From a virus: a stretch of DNA of 64,000 bases. The DNA lies in the IMG/VR virus record IMGVR_UViG_3300043640_000137, positions 1 to 64,000 of that record. One strand, written 5' to 3'. Shown here piece after piece: positions 1 through 7,538 of the stretch. How positions within the stretch are numbered: the first letter of the stretch is position 1; each line of letters begins with the position of its first letter. A program made the translations under genes and the position numbers. The notes under the pieces are model-generated. The model searched no databases, was not told where the DNA came from, and saw only the letters and a list, made by a program, of their open reading frames with translations.

Positions 1-109
1 CTTGATAGCGCGCGCCCGCGCACGCCCCGATTATCGATGTACGCGCAACCCGGCTCGACTCTCACGCCATTAGCCCGTGGCGGCGACGGGAAAAGACCCG
101 TGTTGTTTT

Positions 110-475
110 TCACTTGCTCGACTCCTTTGCGGGTTGCTTGCGGCGCATGGCGCGGCAGAAGCTCATGACGATATGCACAATGACGGCGGCGCATACTGCA
201 ACGGCCGCAGGCATGGGCAACAGGAAGAAAGCCGCTCCGCCGATCAGTGCGAGCGCGCAACAAGCGAGCGCGGCCGTGGCGACCGCTGCAAGGGTGTTGG
301 CGACAAAGCGCGCGCTCAGCGACGCATGATTGTAGGCTTGGCTTTTCTGGAACGCGCTTAACGCTTTCGCGCGCGTATCCTTGACCGCGTGACCGTGCCG
401 GCCGCGCTTGCGGTGCGAGACAATCGACTCTGTCTCTTGTTCTCGGATCAAAGCTTCGCGCATTCCGTGGCTCAT
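110..475 (-). CDS. small membrane protein
   Basis: 121 residues. The N-terminal half is basic and hydrophilic. About residues 55-105 form two hydrophobic segments rich in Ala, Val and Leu, followed by a short basic tail, so an inner-membrane protein with two helices is likely. The start has AGGA seven bases upstream. It is the most downstream gene seen in the left minus-strand block. No family was recognised. Confidence 0.6.
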   Translation of the reverse strand: MSHGMREALIREQETESIVSHRKRGRHGHAVKDTRAKALSAFQKSQAYNHASLSARFVANTLAAVATAALACCALALIGGAAFFLLPMPAAVAVCAAVIVHIVMSFCRAMRRKQPAKESSK

Positions 476-498
476 GAAAAAATCCTAAAGCCTCTTTC

Positions 499-534
499 CG
501 TCCCTGTCTAGCCTTATTTAGTAGCGCTAGGGAC
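499..534 (-). other. hairpin before the membrane protein gene
   Basis: GTCCCTAGC and a matching GCTAG-AC-AGGGAC arm can pair across about 12 bases. The hairpin lies between the 73-residue gene and the membrane protein gene, and a T-run follows just before the next start. It may be a weak terminator or a leader structure. Confidence 0.3.
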
Positions 535-548
535 TTTTCCTTAAAATT

Positions 549-770
549 TTAATCAAGTGTCGCGCGTTGCGCCAGCGCTTGCGATATCGTGCCGGCGCAA
601 GCGAGCGAGTCCAGCCAATCGGTAAAGGCGCAACGCGTGTCGGTATCGTACATCGTGCCCTTGCCCGAATAGCTCGGAATCTTTCGCATTGTGACTCCGG
701 CAACGCCGTCATGACCCCGCCAGAACGCCGCGCGCAAAGCGCGTTGATTCGTTATCTGGTAATCAGTCAT
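549..770 (-). CDS. hypothetical small protein
   Basis: 73 residues. The ATG at 770 was chosen because AGGAG lies 8 bases upstream and because it overlaps the stop of the preceding gene (translational coupling). A longer in-frame form has no better signal. The sequence mixes aromatic and charged residues with no motif I recognise. Confidence 0.55.
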   Translation of the reverse strand: MTDYQITNQRALRAAFWRGHDGVAGVTMRKIPSYSGKGTMYDTDTRCAFTDWLDSLACAGTISQALAQRATLD

Positions 771-990
771 CGTGCTTGCTCCTATCGTCGCTCGCATGTT
801 CCGCGCTCGACTCCTTTGCCGACTCGATTCTTATTACCGTTTCGGTAGGGGCAAAGTCGCCCCAATTGCCGCCGTTAGCCTCATATCCAATCTGGATATA
901 GCTACCGTGATTTTCGATCATATCGACTCGGCCGTATGCCTCTAATACGTCGCCGATCTTTACGTCACTGGCGTTAACTTGTTCGCGCAC
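763..990 (-). CDS. hypothetical small protein
   Basis: 75 residues starting at GTG 990, seven bases after GGAG. The core (VKIGDVLEAYGRVDMIENHG) resembles a small beta-barrel or SH3-like fold, which is inference only. The C-terminus is acidic and polar. The end overlaps the next gene, as is usual in this block. Confidence 0.55.
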   Translation of the reverse strand: MREQVNASDVKIGDVLEAYGRVDMIENHGSYIQIGYEANGGNWGDFAPTETVIRIESAKESSAEHASDDRSKHDD

Positions 991-1192
991 TGTCCGACTC
1001 CTCAAAGGTTACGCCGCTATCGTCAAGGATCACTTGTCGCGCAAAGTCCCGTTCTTCGCTCGCGATTGGCGAGTCCGCCGTTGCGAAATATCCGGCTATG
1101 TCGCCCGCATGATGGTTGCGCGTCATGCCGTCGATTGCGTGCGCAAGTGCTTTCGAGCGGCGGACAGCTTGCCCGCGTAGCTTATAGATCAT
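974..1192 (-). CDS. hypothetical small protein
   Basis: 72 residues, with ATG eight bases after GGAG in a GGAGTC-type binding site. The N-terminus is basic and probably helical; the C-terminal half is acidic. It overlaps its downstream neighbour by 17 bases. No family was recognised. Confidence 0.55.
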   Translation of the reverse strand: MIYKLRGQAVRRSKALAHAIDGMTRNHHAGDIAGYFATADSPIASEERDFARQVILDDSGVTFEESDSARTS

Positions 1193-1935
1193 GCTTCCGA
1201 CTCCTCTTGCAGAATGCCGGCGCCGTAGTCGCGCGCAAGTTCTTCGATCCGGGCATACGCCTTGCGCGAGTCTTCGCGAAGCGAGCGAATATCCCGCCGC
1301 AGACTCTTAACTTGCTCGCGCAACGCTTTGCAGATATCGGGCGAGAATTGCCCGGCCGCGCGAATCTCCGCCGCGAGCGTTTTAATCGTCGCGCGAGTTT
1401 CGGCCGCGTCTTTCCGTGCCGTTTCTATCTCGCCGCGCTTTTCGCCTACTTCGAAGCGGGCGGACTCCGTGTCCTGATAGACGCGCTCGCGCTCCGCTTC
1501 ATTCTCGGCGAATCTATAAGCGGCCCTCGCCGCGTCTGTCGCGTCGCTTTCGTCTTTTGCCGGATAGATATCAGTTTCAAGGCATGCCGCCATTCCCGCG
1601 CCCATGGTCCAACCAATGAGGAACCCGCGCCCATGCGGCAAGCGAGCGACAACGGGAATCATCGTTTGGTCTTGGAAGCTGTCACAATAGAATCCCGTTG
1701 TATCGCGCAAGCGAGAATGACGCGGCAATAGATCGCTTGCGAGCGCGAGCCGAAGGTTGACGATAGACCCTGCCCTATCCATGGCGAGTCCCTTGCTTGA
1801 CTGATAGAAGCCAATGCCTTTGCGCTTCGCGGCCGAGCATGGAGTCCAAGTGTACGGGCCGGCATGCTTTCGACTCTCTGCGCGCTCTTTAAGCGAGCGG
1901 CGATAATCGATCATGGTGATTTTATCAAACAACAT
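1189..1935 (-). CDS. coiled-coil protein of unknown function
   Basis: 248 residues. Residues 1-130 look globular and include Trp, Cys and Gly-rich stretches. From about residue 140 to the end the sequence is heptad-like and rich in Glu, Arg, Ala and Lys, which predicts a long coiled coil. The ATG follows GGAGTC with good spacing. It is the largest protein of the left block. It overlaps the next gene by four bases. Confidence 0.6.
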   Translation of the reverse strand: MLFDKITMIDYRRSLKERAESRKHAGPYTWTPCSAAKRKGIGFYQSSKGLAMDRAGSIVNLRLALASDLLPRHSRLRDTTGFYCDSFQDQTMIPVVARLPHGRGFLIGWTMGAGMAACLETDIYPAKDESDATDAARAAYRFAENEAERERVYQDTESARFEVGEKRGEIETARKDAAETRATIKTLAAEIRAAGQFSPDICKALREQVKSLRRDIRSLREDSRKAYARIEELARDYGAGILQEESEA

Positions 1936-2110
1936 TGCCCGACTCCATAGCTTCGCGAATGAGTGTCTTAATCCCTGCCAGCGTATCGGCCGATAGCATA
2001 CCAGCCGTTTCGTGCCGCGCGGAGTAGCGCAAGCGCGAGCCGGGCTCCGTGTTACGAAAGATCGCGACGCCTTTGTAAAGACGCGGCGCCGTCATGCCGT
2101 TATCGCGCAT
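1925..2110 (-). CDS. hypothetical small protein
   Basis: 61 residues, starting at the stop codon of the 189-residue gene and overlapping the coiled-coil gene by 11 bases. A GGGG ribosome binding site precedes it. The YKGVAIFRN segment and polar C-terminus match nothing I recognise. Confidence 0.5.
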   Translation of the reverse strand: MRDNGMTAPRLYKGVAIFRNTEPGSRLRYSARHETAGMLSADTLAGIKTLIREAMESGNVV

Positions 2111-2679
2111 TAGACCGACCCCTTTTCGGCCGCTGCAATCGCAACATACGCAATCGCCTTCGCCTTATCATAGAGGCTATCGTGCGCCGTCGCGTTCATG
2201 ACGCTTAGAGCAATTTTCAGAGCGTCAAGTAGTTCCGGCCCATGCTCTTTCACGCGTCCCACCGCTTGCGCGGCGTTAAGCTCCGCGTCGCGCTTGGCTT
2301 GCGCTTCGCGGCATTGCCGCTTGTGCATCACGCGCGAGTACAGGAAGGCGCCGGCCGCGTCGCGCTCGAATGTTGCCGCCGCATCGCGAGCGCGCGCGAT
2401 AAGCTCGGCGTTTACTTTCGCCGCGCTATCAAGCTTGCGAGTCTCAAAGTATTCGCCCGTATGTTTATGCATGGCGTAGCGCACGCCTCGCGCAATCTGC
2501 GGCGGGTTCTTGTAAAGCCACGTTCCCGGCCCGTCTTCCGCCTCGCCCGTGTTCCGGTTCAGCCACATATGATAACGCGCGCCGTTGGCTTCAAAGGAAA
2601 GAGCGACGCGGGCATATTCGAATTGATCGCCCCGCCAATCAAAGCGCGCATTCTGAATAATGATCGTGTTCTTAGCCAT
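2110..2679 (-). CDS. hypothetical protein
   Basis: 189 residues. About residues 1-60 contain alternating aromatic and charged positions (beta-rich), and about 75-185 are Ala-rich and helical. The start has AAGGA at good spacing. The upstream 170-base gap makes it the likely first gene of a sub-operon. No domain was recognised. Confidence 0.6.
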   Translation of the reverse strand: MAKNTIIIQNARFDWRGDQFEYARVALSFEANGARYHMWLNRNTGEAEDGPGTWLYKNPPQIARGVRYAMHKHTGEYFETRKLDSAAKVNAELIARARDAAATFERDAAGAFLYSRVMHKRQCREAQAKRDAELNAAQAVGRVKEHGPELLDALKIALSVMNATAHDSLYDKAKAIAYVAIAAAEKGSV

Positions 2680-2822
2680 GGTCGAGTCCTTGGGCTTGTC
2701 AGTAGCTAGTGAGAGTAGAAGCCAATTTAAAAGGGAAGACAGAAACGGAAAGATTTTATCTAAATCTCAGCTTCCCTGGCTTCGCGAATGATTGCTTAAA
2801 GCCCTTGTTTTGGTTCCGTGTT

Positions 2823-2848
2823 GTAGGTGCGCAAAATTGCGTACCTAC
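2823..2848. promoter_or_regulatory. 26-bp near-perfect palindrome
   Basis: Arms of 12 bases (GTAGGTGCGCAA against TTGCGTACCTAC) with one mismatch and a two-base centre. It ends one base before the stop codon of the 64-residue gene. Its symmetry fits a dimeric repressor site; a 3'-end hairpin is also possible. Confidence 0.4.
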
Positions 2849-3043
2849 TTAAATCGCGTCGCGCCAATCCCGTTTCGCGCCTTGCGCCTCGATGGTAAAG
2901 CCAAGCTTTTCAATCTCGGCGAAGACGCTGACGCGTCGCGTCTTCGATCCGACGATAGCAGCAAAGCCGGCCGCAATCTCGTTTGCGGGGTCAAGCAACA
3001 AGCGGCCGTAGCATTCGCGAATGGTGATCTTACAAGCGCGCAT
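2849..3043 (-). CDS. hypothetical small protein
   Basis: 64 residues, strong GGAGTC-type binding site before the ATG. Compact alpha/beta composition with no Cys cluster beyond two scattered Cys. It lies upstream of the regulatory gap at 2680-2848. Confidence 0.55.
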   Translation of the reverse strand: MRACKITIRECYGRLLLDPANEIAAGFAAIVGSKTRRVSVFAEIEKLGFTIEAQGAKRDWRDAI

Positions 3044-3054
3044 CTTCGACTCCT

Positions 3055-3255
3055 CTAAGCGTCCATATCGTGATTGTGATCCGAAACTAGTGCATCAAGG
3101 TAGGATCGTTCCTGGCGCGATTGGCGCGCGTTCCTAGCAGCTTTGCGAGCATGAGCGATAAGCTGCGCTTCGTGCATGGCTTGCCTCTTAGCGCGCGCTT
3201 CCTTGCGTTCCCGTTGCTCGCGTCCAATGCGCTGATATGCGGTTTCCGTGATCAT
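3055..3255 (-). CDS. small highly basic protein
   Basis: 66 residues with a central run dominated by Arg, Lys, Ala and Glu (about residues 8-50), probably one long basic helix. The C-terminus carries a His/Asp-rich tail. The composition suggests nucleic-acid contact, which is inference. The start has an AAGGTGG site. Confidence 0.5.
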   Translation of the reverse strand: MITETAYQRIGREQRERKEARAKRQAMHEAQLIAHARKAARNARQSRQERSYLDALVSDHNHDMDA

Positions 3256-3267
3256 GCCACCACCTTG

Positions 3268-3495
3268 TTAGACTACGATTCCGAGTAACTGCCCTAACGC
3301 CGCGTCAAAGGCGACCATGCGCGCGCTTGCATTATATACCGCAAAAACCGCGCTTCCGATGGTGGCAACGTCGCCGCGCAAAGTCTCTATCTCTCGCTCA
3401 ATCATCGCGAGCGGCGACGCTTGTTGAGTCTGTATCGCGAATATCTGCGCTGAAAGGTTGGCGTTGCTCGCGAGGATATCAAATATGTTGCTCAT
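3268..3495 (-). CDS. hypothetical small protein
   Basis: 75 residues. ATG 3495 was chosen because it overlaps the previous stop (ATGA). The sequence is amphipathic and helical with few charges toward the C-terminus (GQLLGIVV), so it could associate with the membrane or form a small coiled coil. Confidence 0.5.
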   Translation of the reverse strand: MSNIFDILASNANLSAQIFAIQTQQASPLAMIEREIETLRGDVATIGSAVFAVYNASARMVAFDAALGQLLGIVV

Positions 3496-3713
3496 GCCGC
3501 GACACCGTGCGCGGTCGCCTTGCGATTGGCTTTGATCCATGACGCGCGCAACGCGACGTAAGCTAACTTTGCCGGCTCCGCGTCCATGGGCTGACCGTCA
3601 ATAGGCTTGCCGCGAAACGTCACCACAAATCGACGTGTGCCGCGTACCGGCCGAAGTCCATACGGCGTGCGCGCAAGCTCAATCTCGCGGTCTAGTGGAT
3701 TCGTGTGCATCAT
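3492..3713 (-). CDS. hypothetical small protein
   Basis: 73 basic residues beginning MMHTNPLDRE, preceded by a GAGAGTC-type site. The middle (RRFVVTFRGKPIDG) looks like a beta-hairpin. It ends in a coupled overlap with the next gene. Confidence 0.5.
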   Translation of the reverse strand: MMHTNPLDREIELARTPYGLRPVRGTRRFVVTFRGKPIDGQPMDAEPAKLAYVALRASWIKANRKATAHGVAA

Positions 3714-3721
3714 AGCGACTC

Positions 3722-3883
3722 TCAGAAATTCCAGGGTTGCGCGTTATGCTCGGCCGCGAGCTTCCGAGCTTGAACCTTGCCCGTGACCGCGACGCGGAGA
3801 ACTACGGACTCGAGTCGCGTTGTGGTGTCGCGCGATATCACAAGCTCTTTCATGGTGCGCGTTGCAAAGTAATGGGCTTTCAC
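3722..3883 (-). CDS. hypothetical small protein, GTG start
   Basis: 53 residues beginning at GTG 3883, which follows GGAG at eight bases. An internal ATG at 3853 lacks any binding site. The product is basic (KELVISRDTTTRLESVVLRV, then VTGKVQARKL). It fills an otherwise empty gap and has the strand, spacing and ribosome-binding style of its neighbours. Confidence 0.5.
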   Translation of the reverse strand: MKAHYFATRTMKELVISRDTTTRLESVVLRVAVTGKVQARKLAAEHNAQPWNF

Positions 3884-3918
3884 TGTCTCGCTCCGTTTGC
3901 CTGTCTCACTATGCGGCC

Positions 3919-3949
3919 AGCTACTTAAAGACTCGTTACCAGCTACATT
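3919..3949 (-). promoter_or_regulatory. paired AGCTACTT/AGCTACATT motif in the left block
   Basis: AGCTACTTAA at 3919 and AGCTACATT at 3941 lie in the 90-base gap upstream of the 53-residue gene. The same half-site borders promoters in the structural and replication blocks, which links this left block to the rest of the phage. A convincing -35/-10 pair was not seen here. Confidence 0.45.
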
Positions 3950-3973
3950 CTTTCGAATCAGTTTTAGACGATC

Positions 3974-4147
3974 CTAGTTTCCGTAAGCTGCGAACATGCG
4001 CGCGCCATCGGGCGAAAGGGTTTCAGCGAGAAGTGGGTGATCCGCGCTCCACTCCGCGAGGATGCGAGCCGCGTGTTTCGGCGAGCGGAGAGTCGAATAG
4101 AAGTGGCTGATCGGCTCGCGTGCTTTTGTAATTTCCCAAAGGATCAT
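3974..4147 (-). CDS. hypothetical small protein
   Basis: 57 residues from ATG 4147, which has GGAG nine bases upstream. A start at 4162 would add five residues. The sequence (ILWEITKAREPISHFYSTL) looks globular. No family was recognised. Confidence 0.5.
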   Translation of the reverse strand: MILWEITKAREPISHFYSTLRSPKHAARILAEWSADHPLLAETLSPDGARMFAAYGN

Positions 4148-4162
4148 TGCTGCGCGCTCCAT

Positions 4163-4354
4163 TTAGATCGCCGCGACAATGCGGCCGTTATATCCCGTGC
4201 CCGTGCGCACGATGCGCGCTAGGACCGTCGCGGCCGTCACGCGATTGTCGAAGCCTTGGACGACATCGGCGCCCGTGCTGGCGCAGGTAAAGCGGACTTC
4301 GAAGGGTGCAACCGGAGCGCGGCGACCGAAGGCGGGAAGGGAGAAGGTTTTCAT
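4163..4354 (-). CDS. hypothetical small protein, first gene of the left block
   Basis: 63 residues, ATG preceded by AAGGA. It is the first gene after the control region and therefore probably the first product of the leftward unit. The FEVRFTCASTGADVV segment suggests a beta-rich small domain. A TTGACA-like box about 100 bases upstream on the minus strand (near 4460) could serve it. Confidence 0.5.
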   Translation of the reverse strand: MKTFSLPAFGRRAPVAPFEVRFTCASTGADVVQGFDNRVTAATVLARIVRTGTGYNGRIVAAI

Positions 4355-4737
4355 CGGCTAGTTTCCTTGGCTGTCTCTGAAAAGAAAACTAGCTTGAAAG
4401 CTACCAGGACTCAAGCGTGGAATCATCGAGTCTCAAAGAAACTGACTCAATTGTAGCTTTCCTAGACTGTCAAAGACAGAGAGGGCAAACGCCGCGCCTG
4501 TCTCGCCGAATTTCTATTACTGTCTTTTCCTGACAACAGGGGAAAAGCCTTTAAAAGGTTTCTGAAACCCCTGAAAGGGAAAAGGCAAAGAATACAAGGG
4601 CATAGACAGGCAATAGGCTGATTTCCGGCTGACGGGGGCGGTAAAAAGCCTTTCAGGGGTTTTGAATGGCTGACAAACCCGGAAACGGGGTTTTATGTCT
4701 TTGATTCTGTTAACGAATCCCTTTTCGGGGTTTTGTA

Positions 4738-4798
4738 TATCCTATAGAAGGATTAAGACCGTTTTTTAGCAAACGGCCTAATCCCTTCTATAGTGGAT
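4738..4798. repeat. long inverted repeat (hairpin/cruciform)
   Basis: The arms run from CTATAGAAGG at 4742 through CCGTTT, and return as AAACGGCC to CTTCTATAG ending at 4793, with about 22 paired bases per arm, few mismatches and a loop of about six bases. ATCC/GGAT may extend it outward. It lies outside genes. An initiation site, a bidirectional terminator or a protein-binding cruciform would fit. Confidence 0.6.
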
Positions 4799-5003
4799 CG
4801 TTTAAAAGGGACGATGGCGGATGAAAGTGACGGGGCGAGGGCAGAGAGTGCCTAGCCGGGTTTCTAGGGCTTCTGCGACCCTGCCGGCGCCGATCCTAGG
4901 GGAATAGGGCTTAGGGCGCGATTGCCCGGCTTTCTGTCACTCGGAACTCTGCCGGCTCCGCCAGCTTCCTACCAGCCCCTTACCGATCCTCCGCCAGGGA
5001 GGC

Positions 5004-5304
5004 GCCCAGCACTGAAGCCGTTAACCATGTTGCCCTAGCAGAAAGCGACACGCGCGGCGTGGCCTCTGACGCCCTTGGTTTAAATCTTCACCATGATCGC
5101 CCAGCACTGAAGCCGTTAACCATGTTGCCCTAGCAGAAAACGACAAGCGCGGCGCATGCCCGGCCTTCGATGGTTTCAATCTTCACCATCGTTGCCCAGC
5201 ACCAAAGCCGTTAACCATGTTGGCCTAGGAGAAAACGACAACGCCGCCGCGCACCCGCCGCGCACCCCGCCGCGCATGGTTTAAATCTTAACCATGATTG
5301 CAGC
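5004..5304. repeat. three tandem repeats of about 95 bp
   Basis: GCCCAGCAC blocks begin at 5004, 5099 and 5194, exactly 95 bases apart. Each continues through GCCGTTAACCATGTT and CGACA and ends in a 20-bp dyad (5075, 5170, 5276; the last unit is about 11 bases longer). The middle of each unit diverges while the two motifs are kept. This architecture is typical of iteron or centromere-like sites, which is inference. Confidence 0.65.
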
Positions 5305-5879
5305 GCTTTGCTCGCGCGCGCTCGTCATGGCCTTGCCTGCCGGGCTGGCATGCTTTCGATTTTAACCATGACCCGGCACATCGCCGACGCTGGCGTCATG
5401 CCAAGCAATCCTTGCCTTGGAATGCTATGGTTAAGACTCTAATCATTCATGCCTTGCGATGCGACGTGCGAGCGCGCGGTCCGATGGTGAAGATTTTAAC
5501 CATAGCATGACGGGCATGGCTTGCGCTCGCATCGCTTCACCTTGCGCGCGGCAGGCATCGATCGCGTTAACCTTAACATCTTCACCATGCCGTGCTGCGC
5601 TCGCGCGTCGCGCTTCGTTAACCTTAATGCCTTAACCTTAATGCGTCGTTCACCTTAATGCGTTGTTAAGGTTAATGGCCCGTTAACCTTAACAAGTTAA
5701 CCATGTTATCGTTAATACCCCCCGTTAACCCTTTTCAAAAGCAGGGGGCACGTCGAACTCCCCAACGCTAGAGCCGTTTAAGTTTTGGTATGACCCTGGA
5801 CATAGACGGAAATAGACAGCCGAGGAAGGATTGCATGAATTTTCAATGGGGCGGCCGGCATGGTTAAAATCTTCACCAT
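5075..5879. repeat. dispersed 20-bp dyad, six copies
   Basis: The consensus ATGGTTAAAATCTTCACCAT is an imperfect palindrome. Copies are at 5075-5094, 5170-5189, 5276-5295, 5427-5446 (degenerate), 5484-5503 (reverse orientation) and 5860-5879. The last two are exact reverse complements of each other although they are 376 bases apart. Further half-sites lie at about 5357 and 5567-5588. Confidence 0.65.
5567..5735. repeat. cluster of TTAACC/GGTTAA words
   Basis: At least eight TTAACC or GGTTAA words occur in about 170 bases (for example TTAACCTTAATGCCTTAACC at 5619). TTAACC resembles one half of the CtrA site known in alphaproteobacteria, but the canonical TTAA-N7-TTAA spacing was not found, so the link is weak. 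Confidence 0.45.
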
Positions 5880-6226
5880 GGAGTTCCTGCTCAGAAATTT
5901 GGTTTGAAAATTTTTTGGATCGCCGCGCCGCGGATCGAGCTTCAAGCCCAGGCACGCACAAGAGCACATTGGCTTCTTCGTGCTACCGATCCAGCGGATA
6001 TGACGCACACGTAAGCCATCGACGACCTCGGTACTGCCGAGACCGTGGTCGGAATCCCGGCCGCGAGCACAGCGTCGGTACTGCCGACACCGCGGCAATC
6101 CGGTCCCCGCCGCCAGACTCGGACGCCGCGTGGCGTCTTGACAGCAGGGGAAAAATTTTCGCGCGACGAACGCGACACGCGAGAGGGTCCATACTAGGCT
6201 GGGCTTTGCGTCAGTAGGAGAGCAGC

Positions 6227-6616
6227 GTGATCCTCGTAATTCGGAGCGTCGTGATGCAAGACGCAGAAGTCCTATGGCTGTGGAGGAACGACGTCGAGAC
6301 ACGGGTGAACTCTCGATCGAGCGAGCCCGTGCCCTGGTCGGATCATGTCGCATGGTTAACGCGGCGTCTCGATCGAGCAGACCCTGCCCTCTTCATCGCC
6401 GAGCATGAAGGGCTCGCAGTCGCGACGTTCCGCGTCGATGATGACGGCGAACTGTCGTACACGGTCGCACCGGAGCATCGCGGGCGCGGCATCGCGTCGG
6501 CACTGCTGGTCCTCGTCGCCGAGCGCTTCGGCTCGCTGCGGGCAGAGATCAAGCACGACAACCTCGCCTCGATCCGCGCGGCCGAGAAGGCCGGACACCA
6601 CGTCGTCCTGATCTAG
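6227..6616 (+). CDS. GNAT-family N-acetyltransferase
   Basis: 129 residues from GTG 6227, preceded by AGGAG at six bases. About residues 85-100 contain VAPEHRGRGIASALL, which matches the acetyl-CoA-binding motif A of GNAT enzymes, and the end (NLASIRAAEKAGH) matches motif B. The N-terminal part (LWRNDVETR, WSDHVAWLTRRL) resembles the PseH/RimJ-like subgroup that acetylates amino-sugars or protein N-termini; the substrate cannot be read from sequence. It is the first plus-strand gene after the control region. Confidence 0.75.
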   Translation: MILVIRSVVMQDAEVLWLWRNDVETRVNSRSSEPVPWSDHVAWLTRRLDRADPALFIAEHEGLAVATFRVDDDGELSYTVAPEHRGRGIASALLVLVAERFGSLRAEIKHDNLASIRAAEKAGHHVVLI

Positions 6617-6684
6617 CTAAGCATCAAAAGGGCGATCGGATTGGGCTCGCGACGGGTAAACCCGCTGCGGGAATATAGAACGGC

Positions 6685-6731
6685 AGCTACATTCTTGTAT
6701 TGACAGAGGCGGCATCGTAGATCAATGTAGC
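6685..6731 (+). promoter_or_regulatory. promoter with upstream AGCTACATT motif
   Basis: AGCTACATTCTT (from 6685) lies 14 bases upstream of TTGACA (6700-6705). A weak -10 (AATGTA, 6724) follows 18 bases later and overlaps another TGTAGCT. The same composite occurs upstream of the capsid gene at 20288-20309. Confidence 0.5.
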
Positions 6732-6757
6732 TGTCGAGCTATATTGGATCGCGCCCG

Positions 6758-7153
6758 ATGATCTATCTCTCCTGTGATTGCCGCTTGCGCCTGCTGCCGA
6801 GCTTCCATCGGTACTTCGTGCAGGACACGGAGGGCCGAGAGACCGAGCACCGCATGTGGAATGCGACGTGGCTCACGTTCATGGTCGCGCACACGAGCAA
6901 AGACCTGTCCGAACGGATGATCTCGCTGCTGCGCAAGAGCGCGAAAGAGGTCGTCACCCTCGATAACCTCAAAGGCAAGATCGCCGCGGCTGTTGAGCGG
7001 CGCGTCAATCGACGGATGAGCGACTACGACGCGCAACGACTGTACGACCGCAAAGAAAACTCCGACCTCCGCGCGCAGAACAACAAGCTCTACCAAGAGA
7101 ACTGCGAGATGCGCTCGGCGATCCGCACGTTCAACAAAGTCGTGCAGCTATGA
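6758..7153 (+). CDS. hypothetical protein with C-terminal coiled coil
   Basis: 131 residues. About residues 1-60 are globular with Cys and aromatic residues; about 85-131 form an amphipathic helix with heptads (LYDRKENSDLRAQNNKLYQEN). No ribosome binding site is obvious before the ATG. The codon pattern is that of a real gene. Confidence 0.55.
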   Translation: MIYLSCDCRLRLLPSFHRYFVQDTEGRETEHRMWNATWLTFMVAHTSKDLSERMISLLRKSAKEVVTLDNLKGKIAAAVERRVNRRMSDYDAQRLYDRKENSDLRAQNNKLYQENCEMRSAIRTFNKVVQL

Positions 7154-7163
7154 GCGAGCGGTC

Positions 7164-7538
7164 ATGACGACGAGCATTGACGGCCCCGAGTGCAAGCACG
7201 GTCACTGCTACTTCGATCCGACGCCGTGCGCGGAGTGCAAGGACGAGCAGCGTCTCAGCCGCGAAGAGAAGGACGCCATGCAGGACGCGGTTGTGCGGCG
7301 CATGACGGACGCCCAGCCGCAGAGCCAGCGCGAAAAGCTGCTCGATCGTCTCTTCGGCAACCCGAACGTGAAGGTCGTCAACTTCAAGATCGACCGCGGC
7401 GAACGCCCGGCCAGCGCAGAAGAGATTTGCCGCCAGATCAACGGCGCGCTCGATCAGGTCGAGAGCGGTGAGATCGTCCCGACCGACGACTTTCCGGAAG
7501 ACGACGAAGCCACCATCGACGTGAGGGAAATCCCATGA
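7164..7538 (+). CDS. hypothetical protein with Cys/His cluster
   Basis: 124 residues. The N-terminus has CKHGHC-x7-CAEC, a plausible zinc knuckle like the one at the start of the deoxycytidylate deaminase at 48877. The rest is helical and acidic (DDFPEDDEATIDV). It overlaps the next gene by four bases. Confidence 0.55.
   Translation: MTTSIDGPECKHGHCYFDPTPCAECKDEQRLSREEKDAMQDAVVRRMTDAQPQSQREKLLDRLFGNPNVKVVNFKIDRGERPASAEEICRQINGALDQVESGEIVPTDDFPEDDEATIDVREIP

Larger units (their letters stand above)
4361..6226. other. large non-coding control region
   Basis: About 1.87 kb without a convincing gene; open frames here have no binding sites and poor codon structure. In order it holds: a short TTGACA/AGCTACAAT stretch near 4450-4470; several GGGGTTTT words at 4635-4735; the hairpin at 4738-4798; three 95-bp repeats from 5004; a series of 20-bp dyads to 5880; clustered TTAACC/GGTTAA words at 5567-5735; and two hairpins with a TACTG loop at 6027 and 6074. 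It separates the leftward small-gene block from the rightward block, so it probably holds divergent promoters, an immunity or partition locus, or a replication origin. Confidence 0.6.

Noticed and set aside
1-109. Start of a further minus-strand gene
   Set aside because: A GAGAGTCGAGCC-like binding site is visible near 50-62 on the minus strand, but the remaining sequence is too short to define a gene.
5619-5735. CtrA-binding sites
   Set aside because: TTAACC half-sites are frequent, but the required TTAA-N7-TTAA spacing was not found, so the words were reported only as a repeat cluster.
5778-6353. Open frame of 191 codons on the minus strand at the right end of the control region
   Set aside because: No ribosome binding site, Arg/Ser-rich, and it overlaps the acetyltransferase start and the dyad repeats. 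The MVKILTM part is only the translated 20-bp dyad.
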